Below are positions 1 to 11,624 of a stretch of DNA of 64,000 nucleotides, one piece after another. The stretch covers positions 29,283,117-29,347,116 of the forward strand of contig NC_092352.1 in assembly GCF_963676685.1 (NCBI RefSeq). The letters run 5' to 3'. The position numbers were made by a program, and so were the translations under genes. Position 1 is the stretch's first letter. Each line of letters begins with the position of its first letter. Source of the DNA: Mytilus edulis. Its lineage: Eukaryota; Mollusca; Bivalvia; Mytilida; Mytilidae. The notes under the pieces are model-generated. The model did no database searches and was not told the DNA's origin. It saw only the letters and a list, made by a program, of their open reading frames with translations.

Positions 1-61
1 TTCAACCAGATCAAAACAGTACCATGGGTGAATGTAATCAATAACTAGATATATATAGAGA

Positions 62-194
62 ATATCATATGGCTTTTTCAATATCGCATGCGTATCAACC
101 CGAGACACCAATATAATCCCAAGAGCTCTGCTCGAGGGATTATATTGGTTGAGGGTTGATATGGTGTGTGATATTGAAAAAGCCATATCATATA
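62..194. repeat. Foldback (hairpin) element
   Basis: Two arms of about 59 bases are near-perfect reverse complements around a loop of about 15 bases at 121-135. The outer arm sequence ATATGGCTTTTTCAATATC at about 68 returns inverted at about 170-188, and ATATAATCCC at 111-120 pairs with GGGATTATAT at 136-145. This fits a foldback or MITE-type DNA transposon end. No coding potential is seen. Confidence 0.8.
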
Positions 195-240
195 CACTTT
201 ATTATATACATATACCTCAAGTAGTTGTTATTTATGTAAC

Positions 241-400
241 ATGACGTCATACAGATAAGGAGGTTTGAAATGACGCCATACAGATTATAGGTTTGACATG
301 ACGTCATACAGATTAGGGATTTGATAAAGCCTTTGCAACAGTGACTGCAATCGATGACGTGACATCATACAGATTAAAGGTGTGATAAAACTTTTGCAAC
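241..400. repeat. Short tandem array of a TGACGTCA-containing unit
   Basis: Four copies of a motif close to ATGACGTCATACAGATTA start at about 241, 270, 298 and 360, the first three spaced 28-29 bases apart. Copies one and three carry the palindrome TGACGTCA; the others have single changes. The array lies directly beside the foldback element and may be its subterminal part. TGACGTCA is also the CREB/ATF site, but nothing here shows it is used that way. Confidence 0.65.
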
Positions 401-739
401 CGTGCTGATATTGATATCATCACGGGTGGCTGATACAGCACGCTTGCCATTGATTGTATTAACACATACAATTTATCTGTAATTCAGATGTACAGTATGA
501 TAAATCATGATCCTATACTCTGTTGAAACTGTTTACTTATATTTTGGCTTTACATTGAATGCTCTGGTTGTATGCTTATTGATAATTTAATGTGGAAAAA
601 AATAATTTAATTATTAGGTATGATTGGCTTACAACAGGTTCTCATTAACTGTGAGTACTCTTAATTTGCTTTGTGTTTATTGTTTTTAAGTTAGTTGTTT
701 TAGTTGCCTTAGAACTTTTGAATTAAACCAATTGAAAAT

Positions 740-1120
740 GATTTTTGCAGTTTGTTCTCATGCTGTGCTGTCACATCACTGTCCAAGGCTATGAGAGGGT
801 TAAACACTCAAAAACCAGGCCACATTCTTTTAGGTTCAGACCAAAGTGAGGAGCATGTAGTACAGTGGTTGTTGGAGGTTCATGTCTGCCGTAGTGGTTT
901 TGGGGAAAATTGTTTTGTTATAAATTAGACTTTTATTTTGTTTGTTTGAATTGTTTCACTTTTCATGTTAGGGTCTTTTATTACAGACAATATGTTATGA
1001 GTTTTTCTCAATGTTGAAGGCCAAACCGTGGCCTATGATTGCTTACTACCACTTCATTTTAACTTGGGTGGATAGTTGTCTAACAGCAAACATGCCACTT
1101 CTCCTAATTTTTATATATAA
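740..1120 (+). repeat. Interspersed repeat, family H
   Basis: This is a diverged copy of a repeat I recall as very common in mussel genomes, with landmarks 'GGAGCATGTAGTACAGTGGT', 'AATTGTTTCAC' and 'GATAGTTGTCTAACAGCAA'. Other partial copies lie at about 30930-31115, 38735-38830 and 52715-52770 in the same orientation. Copies at about 10170-10215, 21898-21970, 29800-29900, 56320-56440 and 59970-60065 are in reverse orientation. The class is uncertain. Confidence 0.6.
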
Positions 1121-1169
1121 AGATGTCAAAATCTTAAAATAAATACAATACCACAGGCTAAAGTAAACA

Positions 1170-2357
1170 AGAGGCTCTCAAGAGCCTGAATCGCTCACCT
1201 GGTAAACAATGCCTTATTGAACATATTGAACCATGCCAGGCAAACATGTACAGCTAACAATTCTTCAATATTACAAATATATATGACTTACTGTTTATAA
1301 ATAAAGAAATTGTCATTAAAGGACAATAACCCCTTAAGGGGTCAATTGACAATTTTGGTCATATTTAACTTATTTGTAGATCTTACTTTGTTGATAATTT
1401 TTGCTGTTTACAGTTCATCTTTATCTATAATGATATTCAAGATAATGACCAAAAACTGCAAAATTTCCTTAAAATTACCAATTAAGTGGCAGCAACCCAA
1501 CAATGGTTTGTTTGATTCGTCTGAAAATTTCAGGGCTGATAGATCTTGACCAAATGAACATTTTTACCCCATGTCAGATTTGCTCTAAATGCTTTCGTTT
1601 TTGAGATATAAGCCAAAAACTGCATTTGACCCCTATGTTCTATTTAAAGTAAGGGCGGCCATGTTTTTTGACGGATCAAAAATCAAAGCACACACTTTGT
1701 GCAGGATAATCTAAGGAACTATCATGCTAAGTTTCATCCAAATCCATTCAGTAGTTTCAGAGGAGAAGATTTTTTAAAGTTAGCAAATATGATGAACAAA
1801 TTGTGAAAAATTGTCATTAAAGGACATTTACCCCTTAAGGGTTCAATTGACAATTTTGGTCATATTAACCTATTTGTAGATCTTACTTTGCTGATCATTT
1901 TTGCTGTTTACAGTTTATCTTCATCTATAATAATATTCAAGATAATGACCAAAAACTGCAAAATTTCCTTAAAATTACCAATTAAGTGGCAGCAACCCAA
2001 CAATGGTTTGTTTAATTCATCTGAAAATTTCAGGGCTGATAGATCTTGACCTAATGAACATTTTTTCCCATGTCAGATTTGCTCTAAATGCTTCCGTTTT
2101 TGAGATATAAGCCAAAAACTGCATTTGACCCCATTGTTCTATTTTAAGTAACGGCGGCCATGTTTTTTGACGGATCAAAAATCGAAGCACACACTTTGTG
2201 CAGGATAATCTAAGGAACAATCATTTTAAGTTTCATTCAAATCCATTCAGTAATTTCAGAGGAGAAGATGTTTGAAAAATTGTTAACGACGACAGACGAC
2301 GACGACGTACGCCAAGTGATGAGAAAATCATGGCAGTTCAACTGGCGCAGATAAAAA
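1170..2357 (+). repeat. Composite interspersed repeat, family A, with a 501-bp internal duplication
   Basis: The repeat starts with the palindromic head GAGGCTCTCAAGAGCCTG and ends in a GACGACAGACGACGACG-rich tail followed by a match to 'GTGATGAGAAAATCATGGC'. Within it a block beginning ATTGTCATTAAAGGAC at about 1309 recurs at about 1810, so two units of about 501 bp stand in tandem. A partial, more diverged copy with the same head lies at about 6071-6680. The short open frames inside (1310-1549 and 2017-2220) are by-products of the repeat. Confidence 0.75.
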
Positions 2358-2751
2358 AAAAGTAGCAAAAATCAAAACAGCACCATGGTTGAAAATTAAA
2401 AAAAGTTCCAAAATCTAAAAATCCAGAAAAGTTCTAAATTATGTAAAGGAATATATAGGAGCAACAAGAGTAATAATAAAGAAATTCATGAAACCTTTCT
2501 TGCCTTCAGCTCAATGCTATTCCCATTTTAAAGAACAATAGTCTTAAACATGCAGAAGACCAATGTAAACCTTGTAAGCAAGGTTATAGAACTTTAATCC
2601 TGATTTTTAAATACTTTTCAAGCTTTAAAAGCATTATATTTTCATTTTTTTTCTTAAAAAAAAAATTAAAACAGCTTGCTTTACAGTGCACGTAAATATT
2701 TTGGTTAAAACCCCTTGTTTTATTGTACATTTAAAAGTCTCTAATACTTAC

Positions 2752-5700
2752 TGCTGAGCATTCAAAATATTTGAGACCATTTGAGTTTGCAAATTCCTGA
2801 CCAGCTTTAGGACTTATTAATCTTCTCTGATCTAAATCTATTTTGTTTGCTACTAAAACACCTGTAAAAAAAAAATATTAAAAAATAAATAAACGTTTTA
2901 TACTTTTTATTTTATTTCAATTCCAATTCTATTGATCTGTGATCTATGAATAAAAGTTTATTCCAACAACTCCTTTTTTAAAGCTGCAAATTTTACTTTC
3001 AATGGAACCAAAATTTCTAGAAAGATTTGTAAGTTGGTGTTACAAAACAGAGCCTGTACATAAAAATAGAAATTTTACTGTTAAATTACTGATTGTAGGT
3101 AAAAAAAACTTGCTGTTTTAAATAATTCAGGTATGTATTTTACTAAGCTTGAACTTGAAACTATGAGTAAGAGTGAATGAAATAAATGTAAATAAATAAT
3201 CTTGACCTATATTCTACAAATGCATGCTTGTCCTTACCTGGTAGATGTACATCTGGTTTTTGTGACCGCACCCTTTCTAACCACTTTGCACAACTAGAAA
3301 ATGAAGTTTCGCTAGTGACATCATAAACAACCATGATAACATTTGGGTGATCCCACTGAAAATTTTAAGAATAAAGCTGTATTAAACAATCCATTATATT
3401 TTCCTTTAAAAAAAATACCATTAAATTATCTGAGTTATCTCCCATGATAAATCAGTCTCTGGAATAAAAATAAATAAGATTTCTGTTCTATTTCATAAGT
3501 TAAACACAAAATATTCAAAATAATAGCCCCACAATCGAACTGATTGAGTAAGTATTAGTAAAATTTGTTTATGTCAGTTCAACAAGACTAATATTGCACT
3601 GTTTGAACACTGTGTTATTCCATTGTGTAATCCACGGATATCCCACCTTAAAGAAAATACTTTTTTTCTGCATAATTAATTGATACATCTGTAAATGTTA
3701 TTCATAATGTATTCAACACATATCTGAACTAATCTGTACTAAATCAAATAAAGTTGCACTATTATGAAAATTTAACAGTATTAATAGAAATGAGCTTACC
3801 ATACATGTACATACATTTAACCAGTCAGTCAACTGCATGCCAGAGACATAACCTTGACCTTGAAATGTGCTGACTTATAGGTTTACATAATGGTTATGTT
3901 GGTGAAAGCATAACTGACATACAGGTTTCAGAAACTTTATAGCAAAATCTGAATTCTGCAATGTTTTTCTAATTGTTTGTTTTACAAATACACATTTAAG
4001 TAACTGATGTTGTTAATTCAGAACTCATAATTCCTGGTTTTTGCCAACAATATATTTTATAAAAGGCCATTTGTTCACCTTTAGATGTCCATACTTATTG
4101 ATTGTGTTGTTGGGTTGACGTCTCAATGATTATTATCTTTTATCTTCTTTCATTCACTTGACTCCCACTATAAAAAAATATTAACTTCTGTAAAATTACA
4201 ATTACGGTAAGGAATTTTTCTCACTTATAACATATATATACACATGTACTTACAAATTTCTGTACTAAATCAGAAAATATTTCTTTTCCAGCAGAATCAT
4301 TCATGAAGAGTTCCTGCACAAAAATGAACATATAAATACATATATTATTATATAAAACATACACAAGCCAAAAACAAGGTCTGTATAAAATATCTGATTG
4401 TGTTTAATAGAAGTAGCTATTATTACATTCAATACTAGTTTGTTCCATTATAAAGATAGATGGACAAAGGTGGTCATAGTACAATTCTAACATAACTTGG
4501 TTTATAGTTTATGTCAATCAATGCTGGTTTTGTTTTACTTAATCATGCTTACATAAAAATCCTCACCAAATTTTACACATGTGATGTGTAGGGTCCATGA
4601 AAACTAGCTCTTGTTTTGTGTGTGTTTATCATTGTGATTGTTGAATAATGAACACAATTATTTCAATTTCAGAAAATGCTGCATACTTAAATAATGCTAC
4701 AAAAGTGTCATTTTTTTATTTTTGCTAAAACATATATCCTTTTGAATTCTTTGCATGTATCTAATAAAAGCATCGCTCCATGGTTTTGAGTGAGCATGGT
4801 GAGAAAGCGAAATCATGTCTCTTGATAAATTAAATATGCTTTTAAGATATACTTCTCATGAAACTTTTACACAATGATTGTTCAAGGCATGCACTGAATA
4901 TGCTGTTGTTTGATTTAAAGGATGCATAAACTTATTTGTTATTATATAAAAAATTGTTCACAGTTGATTAAATGTGTAGAATTACACATGAAGTTCTAAA
5001 TAGATAACAATACATGTAAAATATATTATTTTGTTAATAATAGATAAGAATATAACTTACAACTGTATCTTTGGTATCTGGTATATTGACATGTTTCACC
5101 AATAGTTCTACACCAGTTGTCTGAAAATAAAAGATTTCGAATTGAACTTACATACTCATTGAAAATTTCAAATTATCCACCATCAGGCAAGGCTGACCTT
5201 AGATTCTCTCCCTTTTTTATGTCCAATTTAGTGTTGTACTTCCCCTTCTTTTGTCTCTCTGTGATATGGATGTTTGATATTTAGAAAGAATCATCAAATA
5301 ATCAACTAATTGTATTTGTATATTTTGGACATTTTAAACTTCAAAAATTATTTAGTATCATTTATATACGTTTATATCAAAATTGAAATGATTCATAACA
5401 TGATGTCATAGATTTATGTATTACTTTTCATACCACATTTGTAAATTTATGCTTATTGATAATTTGGTGATTTTCTTTGTCTTAAACAAGATAAATAATA
5501 TACATGTATCATTTTTAATTATCCATATACATGTATGTATACTGTCATGACTGTAGTGTACAAAGGATTGGTATGGAAATATGGTCACCTCAACTTCTAT
5601 TCAGCAGTGAAAATTTGCAAAGGTGACAAGCAAATGTTCTATTTCAATTCCATGACTATGTACAAAACAAGATATTATTTAACCCTGTAATGTTTGAAAT

Positions 5701-8334
5701 TTCGGTAAAACTACTAAATAACAGATTTTCTAATTAATTTGCTACAACTGAAGTGATGTGTATGGATTAATGTGTTTATATTTTGGATAATGCATGAAAT
5801 TTTAAATTAATTTACTGGATAAGTTCCAGCCTAACAAATTATAAACTTACTACTGTATAATTCTTAGGAAAGTGTGATCCATCGCTGTGAAAAACTTGGC
5901 AAATGGAGCTCTTTCCTACAGAAGAATCACCTGAAAAAAAGTATGTGTATGAGATATTTGTCAAATTGATAAATATTTAAAACTTGTGCTCAGTTTCATC
6001 TATGTACTATTTATATACTAGTTACAAGTTAACTATCTAAATGAACGAATCCAAAGGATGAGTTTGTTTAACAAGAGGCTCTAAAGAGCCTGTGTCGCTC
6101 ACCTTGGTTTATGTGCATATTAAACAAGGGACACAGATGGATTCATGGCAAAATTGTGTTTTGGTGTTGGTGATGTGTTTGTAGATCTTACTTTACTGAA
6201 CAATCTTGCTGCTTACAATTATCTTTATCGATAATGAAATTAGCCCAGAATGTAACAGTGGAAAATATTTTGTAAAATAAATTACAAAAATTTACAAATA
6301 TTTATGAAAATTGTAAAAAATTGACTATAAAGGGCAATAACTCCTTATGAGGTCAATTGACCACTTTTGTCATGTTGACTTATTTGTAGCTCTAACTTTG
6401 CTGTATACTATTGCTGTTACAGTTTATCTCTATCTATAATCATGATAATGATATTTAAAATAATAACCAAAAGCTTCAAAATTTTCTGAAAAATTACCAA
6501 TTCAGGGGCAGCAACCCAATAACAAGTTGCCCGATTGGTGCGAAAATATCAGGGCCGATAGATCTTAACCTCATAAACAATTTTATCCACACCATCTTTG
6601 CTCTAAATGCTTTGGTTTCAGAGATATGAGCCAAAAACTGCATTTTACCCTTTGTAGCCATGTCGCCCATCTTGGTTGGTTTTAAAGACAAACATTATGG
6701 TTGAACATACGATTACATAAATGTAAGAATACTGAATAAAATATATGGTCTACTTGTTGTTTAAATAAAGGTTCCATATTTAAAGCAAAACAATATGAAA
6801 GTCTGCTCATTTGAAATCCTAAGTGTAGACTGCCCGAACCTGGTAAGTGACGTCATACTTATAGTTCCTAGGGATGAGCCCAGCAAGGCCAGATGTCGGG
6901 CACGTACAAGAAGCAGGAAGTCCCAACAAGAATAATTACATGACTAGTCTCAGGAGAAAGAGAAACGGAACTTTAAGTAATACTAATATTAATTTTCCCA
7001 AATAAATAAAATAAACAAGTAAACAAAGTGACTACCATTACACTTACAAGACATCATAATTATTCTGTCTAAAACAAAAGTCAGACTATGATCAAACGAC
7101 AACGGCCGCATTGGTATCCTACCGTAGTCTAAAGTCGTTCATCTTGTCAGTTCGTTAGGTATTTGTGTTTGAACTTAACACACAGGGAAACACCGCATTG
7201 ACGTCACTATGCTACTTCCGGCGTAGAAAAACAGTGCAGAATACGTTTTTTCTGCCTTTTGAATAAAAAAAACATTTCTTAGGTAAGTTTTCATTGTTGT
7301 TCTCAATTATTGCAAAAAAATGCCAATTTTCTAATGCCAGTTTCAATCCCGACTTCCGAATGTCTAAAAACATTCTAGAACTTCACAAAATCCCACTTCC
7401 GGCCTCCATTGCTTTGTGTACATTCCATTCAGCGTCATCAATCTTGTGGCAGGCAATACAGGTCAAGCAAATCGTATTTTTAGGAATTTTAAAATGACAT
7501 GCTCCTTACGTCTATCACAATTTTCCCGCGAAAAAATCCCAATCAAAATGAAAGGAAAACTACACGAAAAAAACGATGTCCATGCCATAATTTTGTACAG
7601 GAATATAGAGTTGGTTAATAAAAAACAATTTACATTTATTTTTCATAAAATTTTCTTTTTATTCATTATAAAAAGATGGATATTCTGACCATCATAGCTG
7701 TAGGTAAATATTCATTCAAAATTCCCTTGATGTCAAAAGAGATGGCAAAAAAAGAGATTTCCTGTTAAATAAAACCTTAAATTATTGCAAACTATTTTGA
7801 AGCAATATCCCACAAAGAAATAACGTAATTGCCGTAGACTGAAAAATCCCCTAATTGACAGTAGAGCAATTTGATTGGGTATAACGAATTGACATCACAT
7901 GATTTTGATGCCATTGAAATTTGAATGTAAACAAACAAGGTCAGAAGGTTCAGTATGGGACAGCATCGTACATTTAGTTACTGACAAACAATTATGAGTT
8001 ACCAAGCTTGACAATGCATGGTAATAAAAAATGAAAGCTAAGTCTACAGAAAAAATAAGAACAAAATAGCCTTAGAATAACGACTTATCAACACACCTGG
8101 ATACAGTCCATCAAACATGTCGAAAGCATGTAGACCATTATGCATACTTAGTCAGTAAATCTTCATGGACATCATGACATGATCAGGTACATGTACATGA
8201 CATATGACATGTAGAATATATATCTTTAAAAGTAAAATAAGGGCATTGTTGTATTGAAATTATACTTTTTTGCATAAATGGTGGACTCTCAACTTACCAA
8301 CGATAATACATTTTGCTCTTAAACAAGTTGGCAT
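2752..8334 (-). CDS. IFT27: Intraflagellar transport protein 27 (Rab-like GTPase), 3'-incomplete
   Basis: IFT27 (RABL4) is the small GTPase of the IFT-B complex that, with IFT25, helps export cargo from cilia. Six coding exons are read on the minus strand: 8298-8334, 5851-5930, 5061-5120, 4254-4313, 3238-3355 and 2752-2861. All have AG/GT borders and agreeing phases, giving 155 residues (465 nt). The start [13 protein letters not shown] joins GDSSVGKSS to make the P-loop (residues 13-21). [10 protein letters not shown] holds the switch I threonines, NDSAGKE (64-70) is the G3 motif with Lys where Rabs carry the catalytic Gln, as I recall for IFT27, and ANKIDLDQ (123-130) is G4. LVYDVT-like and KWLERVRSQ stretches also match the family. 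The vertebrate protein has about 186 residues, so about 30 C-terminal residues are missing; the exon after the donor at 2750-2751 was not found and may lie beyond the window edge. Confidence 0.9.
6071..6680 (+). repeat. Family A repeat, partial copy
   Basis: Inside IFT27 intron 1. The head GAGGCTCTAAAGAGCCTG and the middle blocks (TCAATTGACCACTTTTGTCA, ACCAATTCAGGGGCAGCAAC, GGGCCGATAGATCTTAACCT) match the copy at 1170-2357 with many changes. The duplicated unit is present only once here. Confidence 0.7.
7048..7111 (-). other. Possible alternative first coding exon of IFT27
   Basis: On the minus strand an ATG at 7111-7109 opens 21 codons ending in Ile-Ile-Met-Met-Ser plus one base, followed by a good donor (T|GTAAGTG at 7047-7046). 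The phase equals that of the exon at 8298-8334, so it would splice in frame to the exon at 5930, making Cys-Asp-Ser-Ser-Val-Gly-Lys. This would replace the first Gly of the P-loop. It lies just downstream (on the minus strand) of promoter-like motifs. No transcript evidence is available; it could equally be a 5' UTR exon or chance. Confidence 0.35.
7195..7405 (-). promoter_or_regulatory. Promoter-like motif cluster in IFT27 intron 1
   Basis: A relatively GC-rich patch holds TGACGTCA at 7199-7206 (CREB/ATF consensus) and two copies of ACTTCCGG at 7214-7221 and 7395-7402 (ETS consensus CCGGAAGT on the minus strand). Such sites are typical of housekeeping promoters. It sits 90-290 bases upstream, on the minus strand, of the possible alternative exon. 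Activity is inferred only. Confidence 0.4.
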
Positions 8335-8510
8335 GCTGTATTTTGATGGTAATGTTGTTATCAAAATACTAATAGTTCAATGTTTTGGTAAATGGCAAGG
8401 AATGTACGAATAGTTTGTATTGGACTTTTTGATTGGATCATTCGTCCTCAGTTGACCAATCACAAAGCTTGTTCTTCAAAAGCACTTGTTCACTTAACCG
8501 GAAATCAACA
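8335..8510. promoter_or_regulatory. IFT27-side part of a split divergent promoter
   Basis: This short stretch lies between the IFT27 start codon and the left 11-bp duplication of the MULE. It contains AACCGGAAAT at about 8497, an ETS-like site, ten bases from the insertion point. The sequence before insertion would continue at 15895 toward the ASB gene, so both genes probably shared this promoter region. A short open frame at 8392-8577 runs across the transposon border and is not a gene. Confidence 0.45.
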
Positions 8511-8521
8511 TCAAAATACTC
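8511..8521. repeat. Left target-site duplication of the MULE
   Basis: TCAAAATACTC occurs here and identically at 15884-15894, directly outside the inverted terminal arrays. Eleven bases is within the 8-11 bp range known for Mutator-like elements. Confidence 0.75.
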
Positions 8522-8529
8522 GCTGCTGG

Positions 8530-8655
8530 ATAACTCGGACTAAAACAAAGTCGGACTATAACAAAATCGGACTATAACTAACTCGGACTATAACAAACTC
8601 GGCCTACCATTATTCATATGCAGAAATATATTGAACCAACTCGGACTACGATTAG
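8530..8655 (+). repeat. Left terminal array of the MULE
   Basis: Copies of [A/C/G]TCGGACTATAAC occur at about 8534, 8551, 8568 and 8584, then diverged forms CTCGGCCTACC at about 8600 and CTCGGACTACG at about 8642. The spacing is mostly 16-17 bases. The right end carries the same motif inverted. Confidence 0.8.
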
Positions 8656-9614
8656 AAGATTGTTTTTTTTTTTACTGTAATAAAAAAAAATCTTATAATA
8701 TATTAAAATTATATACAAATTTATGAGATTATAATGAATATTTATGAAAAAAAAAGATCGTATATAAAAATGATTAATATTTGTTACATCAGTTGAATTA
8801 GATATGTTTAAATGAGGGTAATTAACTTATACTTGAAATATTATTGTGATTTATGATGTTTATTGACAAAAGAAATTTTAATGATTGGCGTGTGTTCGTG
8901 TTTTTATTGTGTTTAATCCTTGGTGTTTATGATTAGTAAATAAACAAAGACAAATTTGATTGACAGTGAATGGCTTCTTAACAATTTCACTAATCTGTAA
9001 TGGATTCAGCAATTGAAAAGCAATTATATTCAAATGGTCACATCAAACAGATACAATGTTTTTAGAAAGGCAAGCCGAGGCAAACATTTATTATACATGT
9101 ATCCAAAAATAGATTTGGAGTAAAATTGAAAAAAACAACAGAGATTTCTTTGATCTTACCAAATACTTCTATAAAATAACATGATAAAAAAATCCATTAT
9201 CATTTTCAACATGGGTACCGACCACTGCGTCGACAAGGCCGTAACTACCCTTGAGGCAAGTGAAGCAATTGCCTCACTAAAATTTCGACACTGATCTTTT
9301 TTTTTTTATACATATATATAAATATAATAGTTATTTGTTGTTCTGTCTCAACCTTAATTTCTATAACTTGTCATCATTCCTTTTAAACTATTCTTCCTTG
9401 ATATAACTCAGCATCTCAACGGGTGATGTTTCTCAATTACATTAACCTAGTAACAATAATCATCATGGATCTTTAGTTATAACAGGCTCTTGCAGAAAAA
9501 GGAAAAGCGACACTGAAGGTAAAGAAGGAATAATTCTAGTAAACTAGTGTTTTTGTGAACAGAGTCTAAGTATTGCATATAACTTCATTAGAACAATAAA
9601 AAAACGATAAGTAG

Positions 9615-9748
9615 ACTGACAAATAAAGTACTGGTCTTCGGAAGGGGGCAGTCCTGTCTGCGAATTCATTTCTCCGTTTCACCAACTTTTGACAAATCAA
9701 GTACTGGGCATCGCAAGGGGGCAGTCCTGTCTGCGTATTCATTTCACG
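9615..9748. repeat. Two tandem copies of a ~90-bp unit inside the MULE
   Basis: The block TACTGGTCTTCGGAAGGGGG followed by CAGTCCTGTCTGCGAATTCA at about 9630-9670 recurs with few changes at about 9702-9742. Both copies share GACAAAT upstream. The function is unknown, and the minus-strand open frame across it (9566-9808) matches nothing I recognise. Confidence 0.6.
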
Positions 9749-9968
9749 AACTTTAAACTTTCTCTTTACAGATAAATGAAATATAAATAATATGAAACAT
9801 GAATGCATGGATTAGTTTTTATCCATGTTTCTTTAACCTTGAAAATTGAAAGAATATCCCATATTCCAATTTGATATTATTGAGGAATGATAGAACCTTA
9901 AACACAGGATTTTGTCTTTACTTATTCTGGACAAAAGACCAAAATGACAAAAACATTAACAACTATAG

Positions 9969-10617
9969 GTCTGGAATATCTTTCAGACCAGCATCAGGAC
10001 CAATAATGATGTTGAAGGTATGTATTTTCTATTTTTATTTAACATAAGAATTTCATTTTCGTATCAAACTAATGGTATTATTATAGTGTAAAGAATATTA
10101 TGAAATTAATATCTATGTAATCACATGACGTTACCAACAAGGATTACTGCAATATAAATTATATAGATATAGGAGGTTATGGTACGATTGCCAATGAGAG
10201 AACCCCAAGCAAGTCACAATTTATAGAGGTTAAACAATATAGTTATATATATATTAATAATAAATCATGTTGGTTTTTTTTGCTGTGATGAGGCAAATAG
10301 CTTATATATGTATGACAATACATCATTTCTTATAATTCAATTCTATTTAAGGTTGGCACACAAGAATCAACTCTGACATCGGGAAAGCTAATGCCGCCTT
10401 CTACATCTTAGTACCAGCACTTCATCGTGAAGCCAAGCTTGTGTCTCTTACAGTCCACTTAGTTTCTGAAGAACAGGTCCTCAGGAACCAACGCACACGC
10501 TACAAGGAGCTGGAAGGTCGTCTTCATCAGCTATGGGACCAGTACACAGAAGGTGATATCACAGCATCCCGTCTACTTCGTGATTGTGGCAACATCTACG
10601 GTCCGTCCAATGACTAG
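9969..10617 (+). pseudogene. MULE transposase, C-terminal exons only
   Basis: Two exons join in phase: 9969-10017 (after acceptor ACAACTATAG) and 10352-10617 (after TCTATTTAAG), ending at TAG 10615-10617. The junction reads IRTNNDVEGWHTRIN. TNN-x-VEGWH-x-R-x-N is the hallmark C-terminal motif of MULE transposases (MULE/FLYWCH-type proteins in animals). The following 80 residues (AFYILVPALHREAKLV, then QLWDQYTEG and SRLLRDCGNIYGP) fit the tail of the same proteins. Upstream exons with the DDE catalytic domain were not found between 8660 and 9960, so the gene is a 3' remnant; I cannot say whether the two exons are still transcribed. Confidence 0.7.
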
Positions 10618-11285
10618 CTGTTAATTGCTCCTGCCGATGTTTATACTCGTCTTGCCTTGACAATAACATTCATTTTTGCATGTTATCTCAGATATGACTC
10701 AGAATTCTGTATGTGCTATGTATGTTTTGTATGTGCTATGTGTGTTTTAAATGTGCTATGTATGCTTTAAGTGTGCTTTGACAATGAACATTTATATCTG
10801 CATGCTTTCAGTCTTATAGATAATGACAAAATACCTTTGACTTTAAAATGTGCTTGTGTTTTATATATGCCTCATATTTTTCGTAAGAAATATTAGAGAT
10901 TATTGAATGACGAAATCATTGTTATGTTTTAATTGTTTGTTGACATGAACATCTACTGAAATAAAATTTGTAAACCCTAGTTTTCTTTATTCTTAAAAAT
11001 AGTATTACATTGTACAGATAAATCACACCAAGAGACCACCATACAAAATATGATCAGAAACCAGAAATGCTACAATTCACTGAATTGTCTTACAATAATT
11101 AACATAAGATTTGTAATAATAACAAAACAAAATTGAAGTCCGGTTATAGCAAATACAAGACAAGACACATTTAATTGGATATTTAGTTCCCAATTTCGTG
11201 TAATAACAGGTACTTGGGTGATTAGATAGGTGTCAACAGTACATGTGCCAGTTGTTTGTTTAACCTATGGTGATTAAAAAGGTGA
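10618..11285. other. MULE interior, no gene seen
   Basis: AT-rich sequence between the MULE stop codon and the LINE. A short degenerate repeat of TATGTGCTATG-type units lies at about 10705-10790. No open frame of note. The 5' border of the LINE is somewhere in the last 150 bases. Confidence 0.5.
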
Positions 11286-11624
11286 AACTACAAAAATGTA
11301 TTTATTGACTTCGATATTCCCAAAGCACAAAGAGTAATGAATGCTAATTTGAGGAACATAGTCCGCACGATTGGTCAAGACAAACTAGAAATACGAGGCT
11401 CCAGAATTCAAGTGAAACATTATGAAGGACAGGCTAGTGGAATGCGGAACTTTGACAATAGGGAGAAACGGAACAATTTCAACCGTATTGACCAGGGAGA
11501 GTACGAAAATAACAGTAGAAATAGACATCAGTATAATGTACCCAGTGATTTTCAGCAACGAAGCGGTAGTGAGTCACGACGAAATATATATCCCGATAGC
11601 CGCAGGCGTATAAAACAACATTAG
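11286..11624 (+). CDS. LINE ORF1 protein, N-terminally truncated
   Basis: The open frame runs from after a TGA at 11283-11285 to TAG at 11622-11624. The first part (VFIDFDIPKAQRVMNANLRN) and KLEIRGSRIQVKH resemble the end of an RRM-like fold, as in ORF1 RNA-binding proteins of L1-like and related LINEs. The rest is rich in Arg, Asn and Gln and looks disordered and basic. An ATG lies at 11337. The frame is the same as ORF2, which starts immediately after the stop codon. The assignment to ORF1 rests on position and composition more than on motif strength. Confidence 0.5.
   Translation, partial: NYKNVFIDFDIPKAQRVMNANLRNIVRTIGQDKLEIRGSRIQVKHYEGQASGMRNFDNREKRNNFNRIDQGEYENNSRNRHQYNVPSDFQQRSGSESRRNIYPDSRRRIKQH

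Noticed and set aside
7294-7688. Two overlapping plus-strand frames of 67 and 90 codons
   Set aside because: Lys/Ile/Phe-rich, AT-driven composition, no family resemblance, within IFT27 intron 1; the nearby motifs fit a minus-strand promoter better.
8392-8577. 61-codon frame upstream of IFT27
   Set aside because: It runs across the left border of the MULE, so its end is transposon sequence.
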